A stretch of 45,336 bases of DNA. It comes from Verrucomicrobiia bacterium Tous-C4TDCM (GTDB lineage Bacteria; Verrucomicrobiota; Verrucomicrobiia; Verrucomicrobiales; Akkermansiaceae). A model generated the notes under the pieces. The model was not told the origin of the DNA. It made no database searches and was given only the letters and a program-made list of their open reading frames with translations. The translations under genes were made by a program, and so were the position numbers. Below are positions 36,704-44,161 of the stretch, piece after piece. The stretch spans positions 1-45,336 of the forward strand of contig NEUO01000010.1 in NCBI GenBank assembly GCA_002304315.1, given 5' to 3'. Numbering within the stretch: the stretch's first letter is position 1; the number at the start of each line of letters is the position of its first letter.

Positions 36704-37212
36704 GCGGGCTGGTGCTTGTGGAGGCGGTCGAGCAGTTGGCGGGCCGCGTTGAAAAGTGCCACCGGATCGCCACTGGCCTCGCGACCATACTTCAAACGGG
36801 CGAGATGCGAAAAACCTTCCGCAGTGACCTGGCGGAGATCTTCGGGGTAAGAGGCGAGGGCGGCGTGGCGGGAAATGAATTCCTCGTGGGTTTCGAACAG
36901 CGCGGGATCCCCGCTGACGGCTGCGAGGTAGCGGCGGAGGGTGACCGAGACGCGGGTGGCGGCTTCCTGCATGCCTCCGGCGGGGGCGGCCTCGAGCTCC
37001 TGCTGGGCGCGGAGGTAGGCCTCCTCGCGGGCGAGCCGCGGGTCGGCGGCTACGGTCTTGGAGCGCCGCAGGAAAACCGCGAGCGCGATGAGAGAAAAGA
37101 TAGCGAGCGAGATCGCGACCCATGCCCAGGGCGGAAGGCCGGGGTCGGGCAGGAGCGGCTCGGCGGGGACCAGGTCCCGGAGCGCCATCGGATCATCGGC
37201 GGGTTCGGCCAT
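36700..37212 (-). CDS. DUF4381-like membrane protein of the Bat operon
   Basis: 170 aa with a single membrane segment at about 29-47 (WAWVAISLAIFSLIALAVFL) and a cytoplasmic C-terminal helical part (LRAQQELEAAPAGG...VTLRRYLAAVSGDPALFETHEE, ..YPEDLRQVTAEGFSHLARLK). DUF4381 proteins regularly sit between the DUF58 gene and the VWA gene in MoxR operons, as here. No enzymatic motif; probably an accessory membrane subunit of the complex. Stop overlaps the batA start. Confidence 0.8.
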   Translation of the reverse strand: MAEPADDPMALRDLVPAEPLLPDPGLPPWAWVAISLAIFSLIALAVFLRRSKTVAADPRLAREEAYLRAQQELEAAPAGGMQEAATRVSVTLRRYLAAVSGDPALFETHEEFISRHAALASYPEDLRQVTAEGFSHLARLKYGREASGDPVALFNAARQLLDRLHKHQPA

Positions 37213-37222
37213 GGCGTGAGGT

Positions 37223-38116
37223 CTAACGGGTGCGCTTGCGGGCGCGCTTCTTCAAAAGGCGGTGGAGATCGCCGAGCCGGTCGCGGTCGGTCGATAGCTG
37301 GGCGAGGTCGATGCCGTTCTTTTTGCAGACGGCCTTCACGCCTTCGGACTGCCGGCGCATCAGCTTTTCATAGCCCATGCGGAGGTTGGCGTTGTTGGTG
37401 TTGACCTGGGCTTCCCAGCCGGTTTCGGGGTCGGTGAAGACGACCTTGCCGGCTTTCGGCAGCACGGCTTCGAGGGGGTCGGACACCTGGAGGGCGATCG
37501 TCTCGTGCTTGCGGGCCAGCTTGGACAGCGGCTTTTCGAGGGGATCGTCGAAGAAGTCCGAGATCATGAAGATGAACGCCCTGCGCCGCAGCGTCCGGAT
37601 CAGGAAATCGCAGGCGGCGGTGATCGAGGTGCCGGCCTGGGTCGGTTCGGCCATCAGGATGTCGCGGACGATCCGCAGCACGTGGCGGGTGCCCTTGGCC
37701 GGCGGGACGTAGAAGTAGGCCTCCTTGGCAAAGAGCAGGAGGCCGACCTTGTCACCATTGCCGACCGCGCTGAAGCCGAGGATCGCGGCCGCTTCCGCCG
37801 CGGCCTCGCGCTTGGAGAAATGGACGCTGCCGAAGTCGGCGGAACCGGAGACATCGACCGCCAGAACTACGGCCAGCTCCCGTTCCTCGCGGAATTTCCG
37901 GATGTAGGGCGTCCCCATCCGCGCAGTGACGTTCCAGTCGATGAAGCGGATCTCGTCACCGTGGGCGTATTCGCGGAAGTCGTCGAAATCCAAGCCTTGG
38001 CCGCGGAAAGACGACTGATACTCGCCGGCAAAGGTCTCCCGGACCAGACGCCGGGCCTTGAGCTCGAGCTTCCGGACCCGGCTCATCACCTCCTCGATAT
38101 GTTCTTCGTGGGTCAT
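37223..38116 (-). CDS. DUF58 domain protein of the MoxR/Bat operon
   Basis: 297 aa from the ATG at 38116 (MTHEEHIEEVMSRVRKLELK). It contains the DUF58 core GEYQSSFRGQGLDFDDFREY followed by GDEIRFIDWNVTARMGTPYI, then a degenerate VWA-like fold (LAVVLAVDVSGSADFGS, with DxSxS). Soluble. In MoxR systems this protein is thought to be a direct client or adaptor of the AAA+ ATPase. Ten bases from the next gene. A repeat-rich 133-base gap separates it from moxR. Confidence 0.92.
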   Translation of the reverse strand: MTHEEHIEEVMSRVRKLELKARRLVRETFAGEYQSSFRGQGLDFDDFREYAHGDEIRFIDWNVTARMGTPYIRKFREERELAVVLAVDVSGSADFGSVHFSKREAAAEAAAILGFSAVGNGDKVGLLLFAKEAYFYVPPAKGTRHVLRIVRDILMAEPTQAGTSITAACDFLIRTLRRRAFIFMISDFFDDPLEKPLSKLARKHETIALQVSDPLEAVLPKAGKVVFTDPETGWEAQVNTNNANLRMGYEKLMRRQSEGVKAVCKKNGIDLAQLSTDRDRLGDLHRLLKKRARKRTR

Positions 38117-38124
38117 GGGAGAGA

Positions 38125-38249
38125 GACACAAGACTTGGATACGCAAGACAGAAGACCGGAGGGCCTCGGGTTCTGCTTGTCCGTCTGGTAGGCTGGGCGC
38201 GTTCTCATCGATTCAAGTCTTCTGTCTTGAGTCTTGAAGTCTTGCGTCT
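38125..38249. repeat. Opposed aagac / gtctt repeat element between moxR and the DUF58 gene
   Basis: The intergenic gap carries four to five copies of caagac/aagac-type units near one end (about 38215-38249 on the complementary strand: GACGCAAGACTTCAAGACTC..) and opposed copies at the other (about 38125-38157). A perfect 13-bp inverted repeat, caagacagaagac at 38144-38156 and gtcttctgtcttg at 38217-38229, links them across 60 bases. The pair acgcaagac (38141-38149) / gtcttgcgt (38238-38246) also matches. It could fold into a large stem on the operon mRNA or be a non-autonomous repeat inserted between the genes. Confidence 0.7.
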
Positions 38250-39233
38250 TCACGGCACCGGCACCTTGGCGAGGATGCGGTCGAGGATCTGGTCGGTGTT
38301 CACTTCTTCCGCTTCTGCTTCATAGCTGAGGAGGATGCGGTGGCGGAGGACGTCGTGGGCCATGTCCTTCACGTCCTGCGGTGTCACGAAAGCACGTCCG
38401 GCGGTGAAGGCGCGGGCGCGGGCAGTCAGGGCGAGGTTGATGGTGCCGCGGGGCGAGGCACCGGCGCGGATCAGGTGCTTGAGGCCGCCATCGACCTTGG
38501 CCGGGAAGCGGGTCGCGCGGATCAGGTCGACGATGTATTCGCGGACCGCGGGGTCGATGTAGATCTGGTTGACGTAAGAGCGGGATTCCGCGACCTGCTG
38601 CGGGGTGGCGACGTTCTTGGTCTGGTAGGGCGGGGTCGAGGTGGCCATCCGGTCGAGCACCTGGAGTTCCTCGTCTTTCGAAGGGTAGCCGACGCTGACC
38701 TTGAGCAGGAAACGGTCGAGCTGGGCTTCCGGGAGCTGGTAGGTGCCTTCCTGGTCGATCGGGTTCTGCGTGGCGAGCACCAGGAAGGGCTCGGGCAGCT
38801 TGTAGGTCGTGTCGGCCAGGGTGACCTGCTTTTCCTGCATCGCCTCAAGCAGGGCGGACTGGACCTTGGCCGGGGCGCGGTTGATTTCGTCCGCGAGGAT
38901 CAGGTTGTTGAAGATGGGGCCCAGCTTCGGCGAGAATTTCGCCTCCTGCGGGTTGTAGACCATGGTGCCGAGCAAGTCGGCCGGCAGAAGGTCGGGGGTG
39001 AACTGGAAGCGGGCGAAGCTGGCGTCGAGCGATCCGGACAGCGCCTTGACCGCGAGGGTCTTGGCGAGACCGGGGACGCCTTCGAGCAGGACGTGGCCAT
39101 TGCACAGCAGGCCGACGATCAGTCGATCGACCAGCCGGTCCTGTCCCACGAGCACGCGGCCCATTTCCTCTTTCACGGCGGTGATCCATCCGCTGGTCGC
39201 GGCGATCCGTTCCTGCAATTCTTCAGTCGTCAT
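38250..39233 (-). CDS. moxR: MoxR family AAA+ ATPase
   Basis: 327 aa from the ATG at 39233 (MTTEELQERIAATSGWITAV). Walker A GVPGLAKT at 52-59, Walker B LILADE at 111-116, sensor-type LATQNPIDQEGTYQLPEAQL and the arginine-finger region DRFLLKVSVGYPS, then the C-terminal lid (AGASPRGTINLALTARARA). MoxR ATPases act as chaperones for maturation of metal enzymes or envelope complexes; the adjacent DUF58, VWA and BatD/E genes are its usual partners. First gene of the operon. The in-frame extension to 39263 adds ten residues (MRSHCQPKPL) and is less likely. Confidence 0.95.
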   Translation of the reverse strand: MTTEELQERIAATSGWITAVKEEMGRVLVGQDRLVDRLIVGLLCNGHVLLEGVPGLAKTLAVKALSGSLDASFARFQFTPDLLPADLLGTMVYNPQEAKFSPKLGPIFNNLILADEINRAPAKVQSALLEAMQEKQVTLADTTYKLPEPFLVLATQNPIDQEGTYQLPEAQLDRFLLKVSVGYPSKDEELQVLDRMATSTPPYQTKNVATPQQVAESRSYVNQIYIDPAVREYIVDLIRATRFPAKVDGGLKHLIRAGASPRGTINLALTARARAFTAGRAFVTPQDVKDMAHDVLRHRILLSYEAEAEEVNTDQILDRILAKVPVP

Positions 39234-39359
39234 GAGTGGCTTGGGCTGACAGTGGCTGCGCATTTCCGATACCGCCAGTGCGAATCCGTGACAGCAGGGG
39301 CAAAGCGTCCCGGGGCGGGGCGGCTGTCTGAAAAAGGCGCGGGGATTTCGAGGGTCATG

Positions 39360-40754
39360 TCAGCCGAAACGTTCGGCGAGACGGGCGAGCGATTCCCCGG
39401 CGGCGCGGGCGGTGGCGGCAAACTCCCGCGATACCCGCTGGTCGCCGATCACCCGGTTCCAGAAGTCCCGCGCGGGGTCTAACATCTCCCGCCACGTCTC
39501 CGCGTCGGCCGGCACCGGCGGCTGCGGGGCGAATGAACGGTCCATCAGCTCGCCCTGCGGTCCGGGAGCCCAGAGCATCGGCAGCATGTCGTAGGCCGGA
39601 GCGAGCGTGAAGGGGAGCTCGTCGGTCATTCGAAACGCGAGATTTCCGGCGTGCATGTCGGTGTTTCCGATCAGTTCGCCGAAGGCATGGAGGCGCCGGG
39701 TTTCGCGGACCGTGGAGGAGTCCACCAATCCCACTTGCTCCAGCTCGACGACCCGCTCTGTCCAGGAAGCCGCATTTCCTTCGATGGCGGAACCGTGCAA
39801 AGCCTCCAGCGAGATCACGCCGCTGCGCCCGCCCGCCGCGGTCCGGTCGAAACGCGTCACCTCTAGAAAGCGCCGTCCGCCGGTATCGATCAGGCGGTGA
39901 CCATTGTCCGAAAGTCCGGCCTCGGCGAGGATCGCCAGCGCATGGAACTCCATCGCCAGCAAGTCCGCCCAGCGACGGCCGGCAGCCTGGACCATCGGGG
40001 GTGAAAACTTCACCATCACCGACCGCCGTTCAATTCCGGACTCCTCCAAGGTCGCCAGGAACTTCGGTTGCTCGCCGCCGGCGGATGATCCAGGCGGGGG
40101 ATCAGTCGCCGCGCGCGTCGCCATTTCGGGATAGCGGGTCATCGCTTGATGGGGCACCAGCGTCGATTCCGGGGCCGGGGTCACCTGCAATGCCAGCGCC
40201 CGCCGCAGGCAGGCGTCGCCGACCGCCAAATTTCCCGGAAGATCCTCGCCGCAGGTCGCGAGGAACAAGAGGGTGTCGTCGTCCTCCCACTTCCGCTGGT
40301 CTTCCGGCAGTCGGTGGGCCGGGGCGATCCGGCGCAAGATGGCTCTCCCGAGGAATCCTTGGGGCCGGACATCGCCGGGGAAAAACGGGAAACCTTTCCA
40401 GATCCCTTCCGGGGCGGAGAAACGGGACGCCCACGCCGGCGGCACCCCGACCCAGGTCACACGCCACGCCCGGTGGTAGGCTTCCAGGGTTCCCCATGCC
40501 TCCGGCCGGCCGCTGGAATCGATCCGGTAAAGAGGAAATGTCGTGGCTAATTCGCGCACTTTCCGGCGCAGTGCGTAGCGCGTCCGCCGGGTGGCTCCGA
40601 GTCTTACGAGATCGCTTCCGAGGCCGCCCAAGGTCCGGGTAATGGTGGACGGATCGACGCGCAAGCGGTCGGCAAGGTCGGCTGCTTGCGTGGGGCCTTC
40701 GGCGATCAGGCGCAGGGTGAGGTCGCGCGGGGCAATTTTAAGGGGCCTTGCCAT
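39360..40754 (-). CDS. HipA family kinase of the YjjJ type with N-terminal winged helix
   Basis: 464 aa. The N-terminal 65 residues form an HTH of the MarR/winged type (DLTLRLIAEGPTQAADLADR, STITRTLGGLGSDLVRLGAT). The rest is a HipA-like Ser/Thr kinase fold: ATP-loop motif GGEQPKF, phosphate-binding VMVKFSP, EVTRFDR, the catalytic GNTDMHAGNLAF with Asp366, and the metal-binding LAPAYDMLPM. This matches the stand-alone YjjJ class, which lacks a HipB gene because the DNA-binding domain is fused. Likely target and phenotype are unproven here. No antitoxin-sized ORF precedes it. The promoter region at 40764-40854 suggests autoregulation by its own HTH. Confidence 0.85.
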   Translation of the reverse strand: MARPLKIAPRDLTLRLIAEGPTQAADLADRLRVDPSTITRTLGGLGSDLVRLGATRRTRYALRRKVRELATTFPLYRIDSSGRPEAWGTLEAYHRAWRVTWVGVPPAWASRFSAPEGIWKGFPFFPGDVRPQGFLGRAILRRIAPAHRLPEDQRKWEDDDTLLFLATCGEDLPGNLAVGDACLRRALALQVTPAPESTLVPHQAMTRYPEMATRAATDPPPGSSAGGEQPKFLATLEESGIERRSVMVKFSPPMVQAAGRRWADLLAMEFHALAILAEAGLSDNGHRLIDTGGRRFLEVTRFDRTAAGGRSGVISLEALHGSAIEGNAASWTERVVELEQVGLVDSSTVRETRRLHAFGELIGNTDMHAGNLAFRMTDELPFTLAPAYDMLPMLWAPGPQGELMDRSFAPQPPVPADAETWREMLDPARDFWNRVIGDQRVSREFAATARAAGESLARLAERFG

Positions 40755-40763
40755 TCGCAGCGT

Positions 40764-40792
40764 ATTATGCAGCGAAATAGAGGTGATTTAAA
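40764..40792 (-). promoter_or_regulatory. Predicted promoter of the YjjJ-type gene, possibly leaderless
   Basis: On the minus strand TTTAAA (40787-40792) and CATAAT (40764-40769) are separated by exactly 17 bases, and TG precedes the -10. The -35 is half of an 8-3-8 palindrome and the -10 lies in a 15-base direct repeat, so a protein bound to either would block it. The expected +1 is only 3-7 bases before the start codon at 40754, which implies a leaderless mRNA. Confidence 0.5.
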
Positions 40793-40803
40793 GTATTTAA
40801 ATC
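40785..40803. promoter_or_regulatory. Perfect palindrome gatttaaa-gta-tttaaatc in the YjjJ-type promoter
   Basis: 8-bp arms with 3-base spacer, followed by a second diverged half (gatttaaagttattt, 40817-40831). Overlaps the predicted -35. A likely operator for an HTH protein, most simply the winged-helix domain of the kinase encoded just downstream. Confidence 0.6.
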
Positions 40804-40860
40804 TCTGGTTTTGAGCGATTTAAAGTTATTTGGAATTGAATTATGCACCGAAATCTTGAA

Positions 40861-41373
40861 TTAATAGGCATGGATCCAAGTGACAATTTTTCCGTCGTCA
40901 CCGTCCGCCGCCCAGACTTGGCGGAGGAAATCGGCCAGATGGAGGCCTCCGCTGCGGGCGAGAAAGGCGCGGTCGCCACCGCAGCCGAACATCAGGTCGG
41001 GGTCGAGTTCCCCGCGCAGCTTTGCCTTCGCCTTGGCAAGGATTCGGGGCAGATAGGCCATCCCGGCAAGCTCGTCCCCGAAAGTCGGGATGTCACTTGC
41101 GGTCAGGTTTCTTTCTCCCGGTTTTCCTCCCATCACGACCTGGAAGTAGTCCCGGCGGACCGCGGCGACGAGCAGCGCGGTCGAGGGCGAGGGGCTGCCT
41201 TCCTCGCAAAAGTCCTCCACAAAGTCGAAGAACTCGCGGGGCTTGTAGCCGATTTCCGCCAGCAGGGCGGCGTCTGCTGGGGCGTCGTAATAGCCGGTGA
41301 AGTCGGTGTCACCCGCGCGGTAGCGTTTCACACAGCGGTCGAAGAGGTCGAGAAAGCGGTCGTTCCAAGTCAT
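40861..41373 (-). CDS. DUF5069 domain protein
   Basis: 170-aa soluble protein with the full DUF5069 pattern: MTWNDRFLDLFDRCVKRYRA, LLAEIGYKPREFFDFVEDFC, SDIPTFGDELAGMAYLPRIL, KAKLRGELDPDLMFGCGGDR and ADFLRQVWAADGDDGKIVTW. The family is typical of Verrucomicrobia, Planctomycetes and Acidobacteria and has no known function. No catalytic site can be named from sequence alone. Upstream neighbour of the kinase gene on the same strand, 106 bases away, with the repeat-rich promoter between them. Confidence 0.9.
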   Translation of the reverse strand: MTWNDRFLDLFDRCVKRYRAGDTDFTGYYDAPADAALLAEIGYKPREFFDFVEDFCEEGSPSPSTALLVAAVRRDYFQVVMGGKPGERNLTASDIPTFGDELAGMAYLPRILAKAKAKLRGELDPDLMFGCGGDRAFLARSGGLHLADFLRQVWAADGDDGKIVTWIHAY

Positions 41374-41413
41374 GGCCCTGAATTTGGCGAGGAGGAGCGG
41401 AGGTGCAAGTTAT

Positions 41414-41530
41414 TCAGCTCCGCTCTTTGCTAAGTCGGACTTCATCGATCCAGCCGGTGAAGGCGTGGCTCGGGCGACCGTTTCGATCGGGATCGGTACC
41501 GAGGTAGAGCGGGAGCGGGGTGCAGGCCAT
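41414..41530 (-). pseudogene. 38-codon LamG-domain fragment duplicated from the adjacent metallophosphoesterase gene
   Basis: Reads MACTPLPLYLGTDPDRNGRP then SHAFTGWIDEVRLSKERS and a stop. The metallophosphoesterase-LamG protein 700 bases upstream contains LPLYLGADPDRDGRPSRAFT and GWIDEVRLSKGALY, so this is the same part of a LamG domain. At DNA level about 80 bases (41428-41508) match 42190-42271 with roughly one mismatch in ten. It starts 1 base after the stop of the small membrane gene. Too short to fold; a relic of a partial duplication or of a second, mostly deleted LamG gene. Confidence 0.65.
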
Positions 41531-41531
41531 C

Positions 41532-41990
41532 TCACTCGTGCTGGGTGGAATACCAAGCTCGCTTGAAGTAGTAGAAAATGCCACCCGTGCCGAAGCGGTC
41601 TCCGTGCCGCATGCCGCTGAAGGTGTTAATCGATTGGACCTTGCCAGCGAGAATGTTCAATCGGTGGACCTCGAACACCACGTTGATGACAGTGGGACTC
41701 TCTTCGTAGTCTGTAGCTCCGGAGATCTCTATTTGTCCGCTGCCATCGACCAGATCGCGGTCCGAGCCCGGGAACAGGCTTAATACTTTGGTGAGGGAGT
41801 CGCCTTCCTGGATCTGCCCGGCTTTCTCCCGGAATTCCAAAGCCCGCTGGTGGAAGCGTTCCTGATTCGTCCGGATGTCGTGCTTTTCCCTCATCCAGCC
41901 AACCGCTGCGATCACGAGGAATGCCACGGGCAGTGAAGCAAGTAGCCAGAACCACAGATGCTTCGGGAGGCGTAGTTTCATGCCGGACAT
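41532..41990 (-). CDS. Hypothetical small membrane-anchored protein (152 aa)
   Basis: I recognise no family. One N-terminal membrane segment (about 12-30, LWFWLLASLPVAFLVIAAVG) is followed by a charged stretch (REKHDIRTNQERFHQRALEF) and a globular part with a pattern like SmpA/BamE or DUF-type lipoprotein-adjacent domains (IQEGDSLTKVLSLFPGSDRD, with the G.s..eV...lG style turn), then strands (TVINVVFEVHRLNILAGKVQ). The topology suggests a periplasmic or cytoplasmic-facing soluble domain tethered to the membrane. Starts 21 bases past the metallophosphoesterase gene, so probably cotranscribed. Confidence 0.65.
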   Translation of the reverse strand: MSGMKLRLPKHLWFWLLASLPVAFLVIAAVGWMREKHDIRTNQERFHQRALEFREKAGQIQEGDSLTKVLSLFPGSDRDLVDGSGQIEISGATDYEESPTVINVVFEVHRLNILAGKVQSINTFSGMRHGDRFGTGGIFYYFKRAWYSTQHE

Positions 41991-42011
41991 GAGGGGAGGG
42001 TCACCAAAAAA

Positions 42012-43967
42012 TCAGGGCTTCACCGGCTTCAGGCCCACCGCGGCTCCGACGGGAGTCCCGTGGGCGTGGGAGCGGGAGCGGTCGGGCAATTGGCCGCCGA
42101 CGAGGCGGTCGCCGTGGAAGAGGAGAACGGTGTTTTCCGCGGGCTCGAAGCGGCGGGCGGGGGTGAAGTCCGCGGTGTAGAGGGCGCCCTTGCTGAGCCG
42201 GACTTCATCGATCCAGCCGGTGAAGGCGCGGCTCGGGCGGCCGTCGCGGTCGGGATCGGCACCGAGGTAGAGCGGCAAGTTGTTGCGGGTCCGCAGGCCG
42301 GCGGCGGGGGTGGTTCCGGCGGGCTTGCCGTCGAGGTAAAGGGTCACCGTCTGGCCATCGAAGACGCCGGCGAGGTGGGTCCAGGTGCCGGGCTTGAGGT
42401 GCGGCCCGGATTGCACGCTGGCGTAGCGGTCGCCGAGGTGGACGAGGAAGGTGACCTGGTTGCCGTTGGCGTGGAAGCCGAACTCCGAGCCTTCGGTTTT
42501 GGCGACGATGCCGGCGGATTCTTGCAGCGCGTCCGGCATGACCCAGGTCTCCAGTGTGAAGGGACCGTCGGGCTGGTCGAAATCGGCGGACTCGACTTTC
42601 ACGCCGGACGCGCGGTCGGTCACGTGGAGGGCGACCGGCGGGTCGGCGGGGACGAAGGCGTCCTCCGCCAGAGGGCCGAGATCGAGCTGCATCGGCAGCT
42701 TGCGCTCGGGCAAGGTGGTGCGCGCGCATTCCTCGAGGTAGTCGGTTTCCATCGAGAAGACAGGCACGCGGAAGTCGGCGTCGTAGATGCCGCCGTTCCT
42801 CGCGACGGCGAAGGTCATGGTCTGCTCGGTGCCGGGTTGGACGACGGCGTGCTGGTGGTCGGGCGTGATCGTCCAGCCCTTGGCGCGGGCGACCGACAGG
42901 GTGATCTCCAGCGGCCGGGCGGAGGGGTTGGCAAGCTTCAGTTCGTAGTTGCCGGAGCCCTTGCCGGCGGGATCGAGCGCGAAGGGCGCGGCCGGCCGTG
43001 GGGTCATGCCTTGGGCGAGGTTGAGGTCCTTGTAGCGGTCGGGCGTGAAGAGCTTGGGATCGATCGCGCTGCCGACCGGCAGGACGCCGACCTTGATGCC
43101 ATCGGGGCGGACGGTGACGACGTTGAAATGATGGAGATAGCCGAGCCGCGGATACTCGCCGGGGATGTGGCCGCCGGTGGCGGCGAGGGCGAAGTATTCG
43201 ATGCCGTCCTTCACCCCGTCGTAGCGCAGGCGGTGGATGTGACCGCCGAAGCAGGCGCTGACGTTACGGTTGGCGACGAGGAGCTGGTGGACCTTGTCCC
43301 AGTTGTTGCCGGGATAGATGTCGGCGGCCCAGCGCGGGTGGTGCATGAAGACGAAGACGTGCTGGAGCGACTTCATTTCCTCGAGCGACTTCTTCAGCCA
43401 GGCGAGCTGGGAGTCGCTGAATTTCTGCTGGGCGGGATCGCCGAAGTTGCGGGGCTTGGAGGGATCGGCGGGATCGCCCTCGTCGGAGAACAGCACGAGG
43501 AAGCCGCACTTCTTGTGCTCGAACCAGTACCAGAGCGGGCCGAAGTGCTTTTCATAAGCCTGCTCGTGTTCGAACGGCGGGCGGCCCTCGCCGCGCCAGT
43601 AGATGTCGTGATTGCCGGCGACGGGGAACCACGGCATGCGCAGGTTTTTCATGGTGTCGCGGTATTCGTTCATCTGGACCTGCCACTGGTCGGGGGCGTT
43701 GTAACCTTGGATCAGATCGCCGACGGTCATGACGAGGTCGGGGTCGAGCAGGTTGCTGTCGGTGACCGCTTGGGCCAGCACCTTGACGCCTTCCGGCGGG
43801 CCGCCGGTGCGGTCGCCGAAGATGATGAAGTGGAAGGCGTCGTCGCTCTTCGGCAGGGGGAGCAGGACGGGATTCGGGCGGTCGGTGCGGATTTCCGGCG
43901 GGTGGGCGGCGGCGATGCCCGGGGCGAGGAGGGCGAGGAGGGCGAGGAGGAAAAGGAGGCGGGTCAT
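42012..43967 (-). CDS. Secreted metallophosphoesterase with C-terminal LamG domain (651 aa)
   Basis: Start ATG at 43967 (MTRLLFLLALLALLAPGIAA), a signal peptide encoded by a tandem gggcgaggag repeat. Calcineurin-like phosphoesterase motifs in order: FGDRTGG (in place of GDxH), TVGDLIQGYN, VAGNHDIYW, FMHHPRWA and GGHIHRLRY. After a linker with beta-sandwich character comes a LamG/concanavalin-type domain (about 500-640: FTLETWVMPDALQESAGIVA, TWTHLAGVFDGQTVTLYLDG, FTGWIDEVRLSKGAL). Probably hydrolyses a phosphomonoester or diester outside the cytoplasm, with LamG binding carbohydrate. The extension to 44138 is rejected since the signal peptide begins at 43967. Divergent from imuA. Confidence 0.92.
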   Translation of the reverse strand: MTRLLFLLALLALLAPGIAAAHPPEIRTDRPNPVLLPLPKSDDAFHFIIFGDRTGGPPEGVKVLAQAVTDSNLLDPDLVMTVGDLIQGYNAPDQWQVQMNEYRDTMKNLRMPWFPVAGNHDIYWRGEGRPPFEHEQAYEKHFGPLWYWFEHKKCGFLVLFSDEGDPADPSKPRNFGDPAQQKFSDSQLAWLKKSLEEMKSLQHVFVFMHHPRWAADIYPGNNWDKVHQLLVANRNVSACFGGHIHRLRYDGVKDGIEYFALAATGGHIPGEYPRLGYLHHFNVVTVRPDGIKVGVLPVGSAIDPKLFTPDRYKDLNLAQGMTPRPAAPFALDPAGKGSGNYELKLANPSARPLEITLSVARAKGWTITPDHQHAVVQPGTEQTMTFAVARNGGIYDADFRVPVFSMETDYLEECARTTLPERKLPMQLDLGPLAEDAFVPADPPVALHVTDRASGVKVESADFDQPDGPFTLETWVMPDALQESAGIVAKTEGSEFGFHANGNQVTFLVHLGDRYASVQSGPHLKPGTWTHLAGVFDGQTVTLYLDGKPAGTTPAAGLRTRNNLPLYLGADPDRDGRPSRAFTGWIDEVRLSKGALYTADFTPARRFEPAENTVLLFHGDRLVGGQLPDRSRSHAHGTPVGAAVGLKPVKP

Positions 43968-44119
43968 GGTGGCGGAGGCTAGGCTACGGGGTGGGTGCGG
44001 GTTTTCCATCGGTGGTGAAGTGTCGCTTTTGGAACAGGGCTGGGAGGAGGCAGGCGGCAGGCCTAATTCGCTGAAGCGACGGAGGGAGGCCAGGGATGCC
44101 GCAGTCACGGTTTTGAAAC

Positions 44120-44133
44120 TGTTCGATTGAACA
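44120..44133. promoter_or_regulatory. LexA box upstream of imuA (TGTTC-GATT-GAACA)
   Basis: Perfect palindrome with 5-bp arms and 4-base spacer. It equals TGTTC-N4-GAACA, the LexA-binding motif published for Verrucomicrobia. It overlaps a plausible -35 (TTGAAC, 44127-44132) that pairs after 17 bases with TAGATT (44150-44155), so bound LexA would block imuA transcription. The predicted +1 falls at about 44162, on the GTG start itself. Confidence 0.85.
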
Positions 44134-44161
44134 ATCAAAAATTCTCTTCTAGATTCCCGCC

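Larger units (their letters stand above)
40764..40854. repeat. Pair of 15-base direct repeats flanking the operator palindromes
   Basis: attatgcagcgaaat (40764-40778) and attatgcaccgaaat (40840-40854) match at 14 of 15 positions and lie 76 bases apart start to start, about seven helical turns. Between them are two copies of gatttaaagt. The region is far more AT-rich than the rest of the window. It fills nearly the whole gap between the DUF5069 gene and the kinase gene. Confidence 0.65.

Noticed and set aside
39360..40754. Classical hipBA toxin-antitoxin pair
   Set aside because: No HipB-type gene is adjacent; the HTH is fused to the kinase N-terminus, and the upstream gene is a DUF5069 protein.
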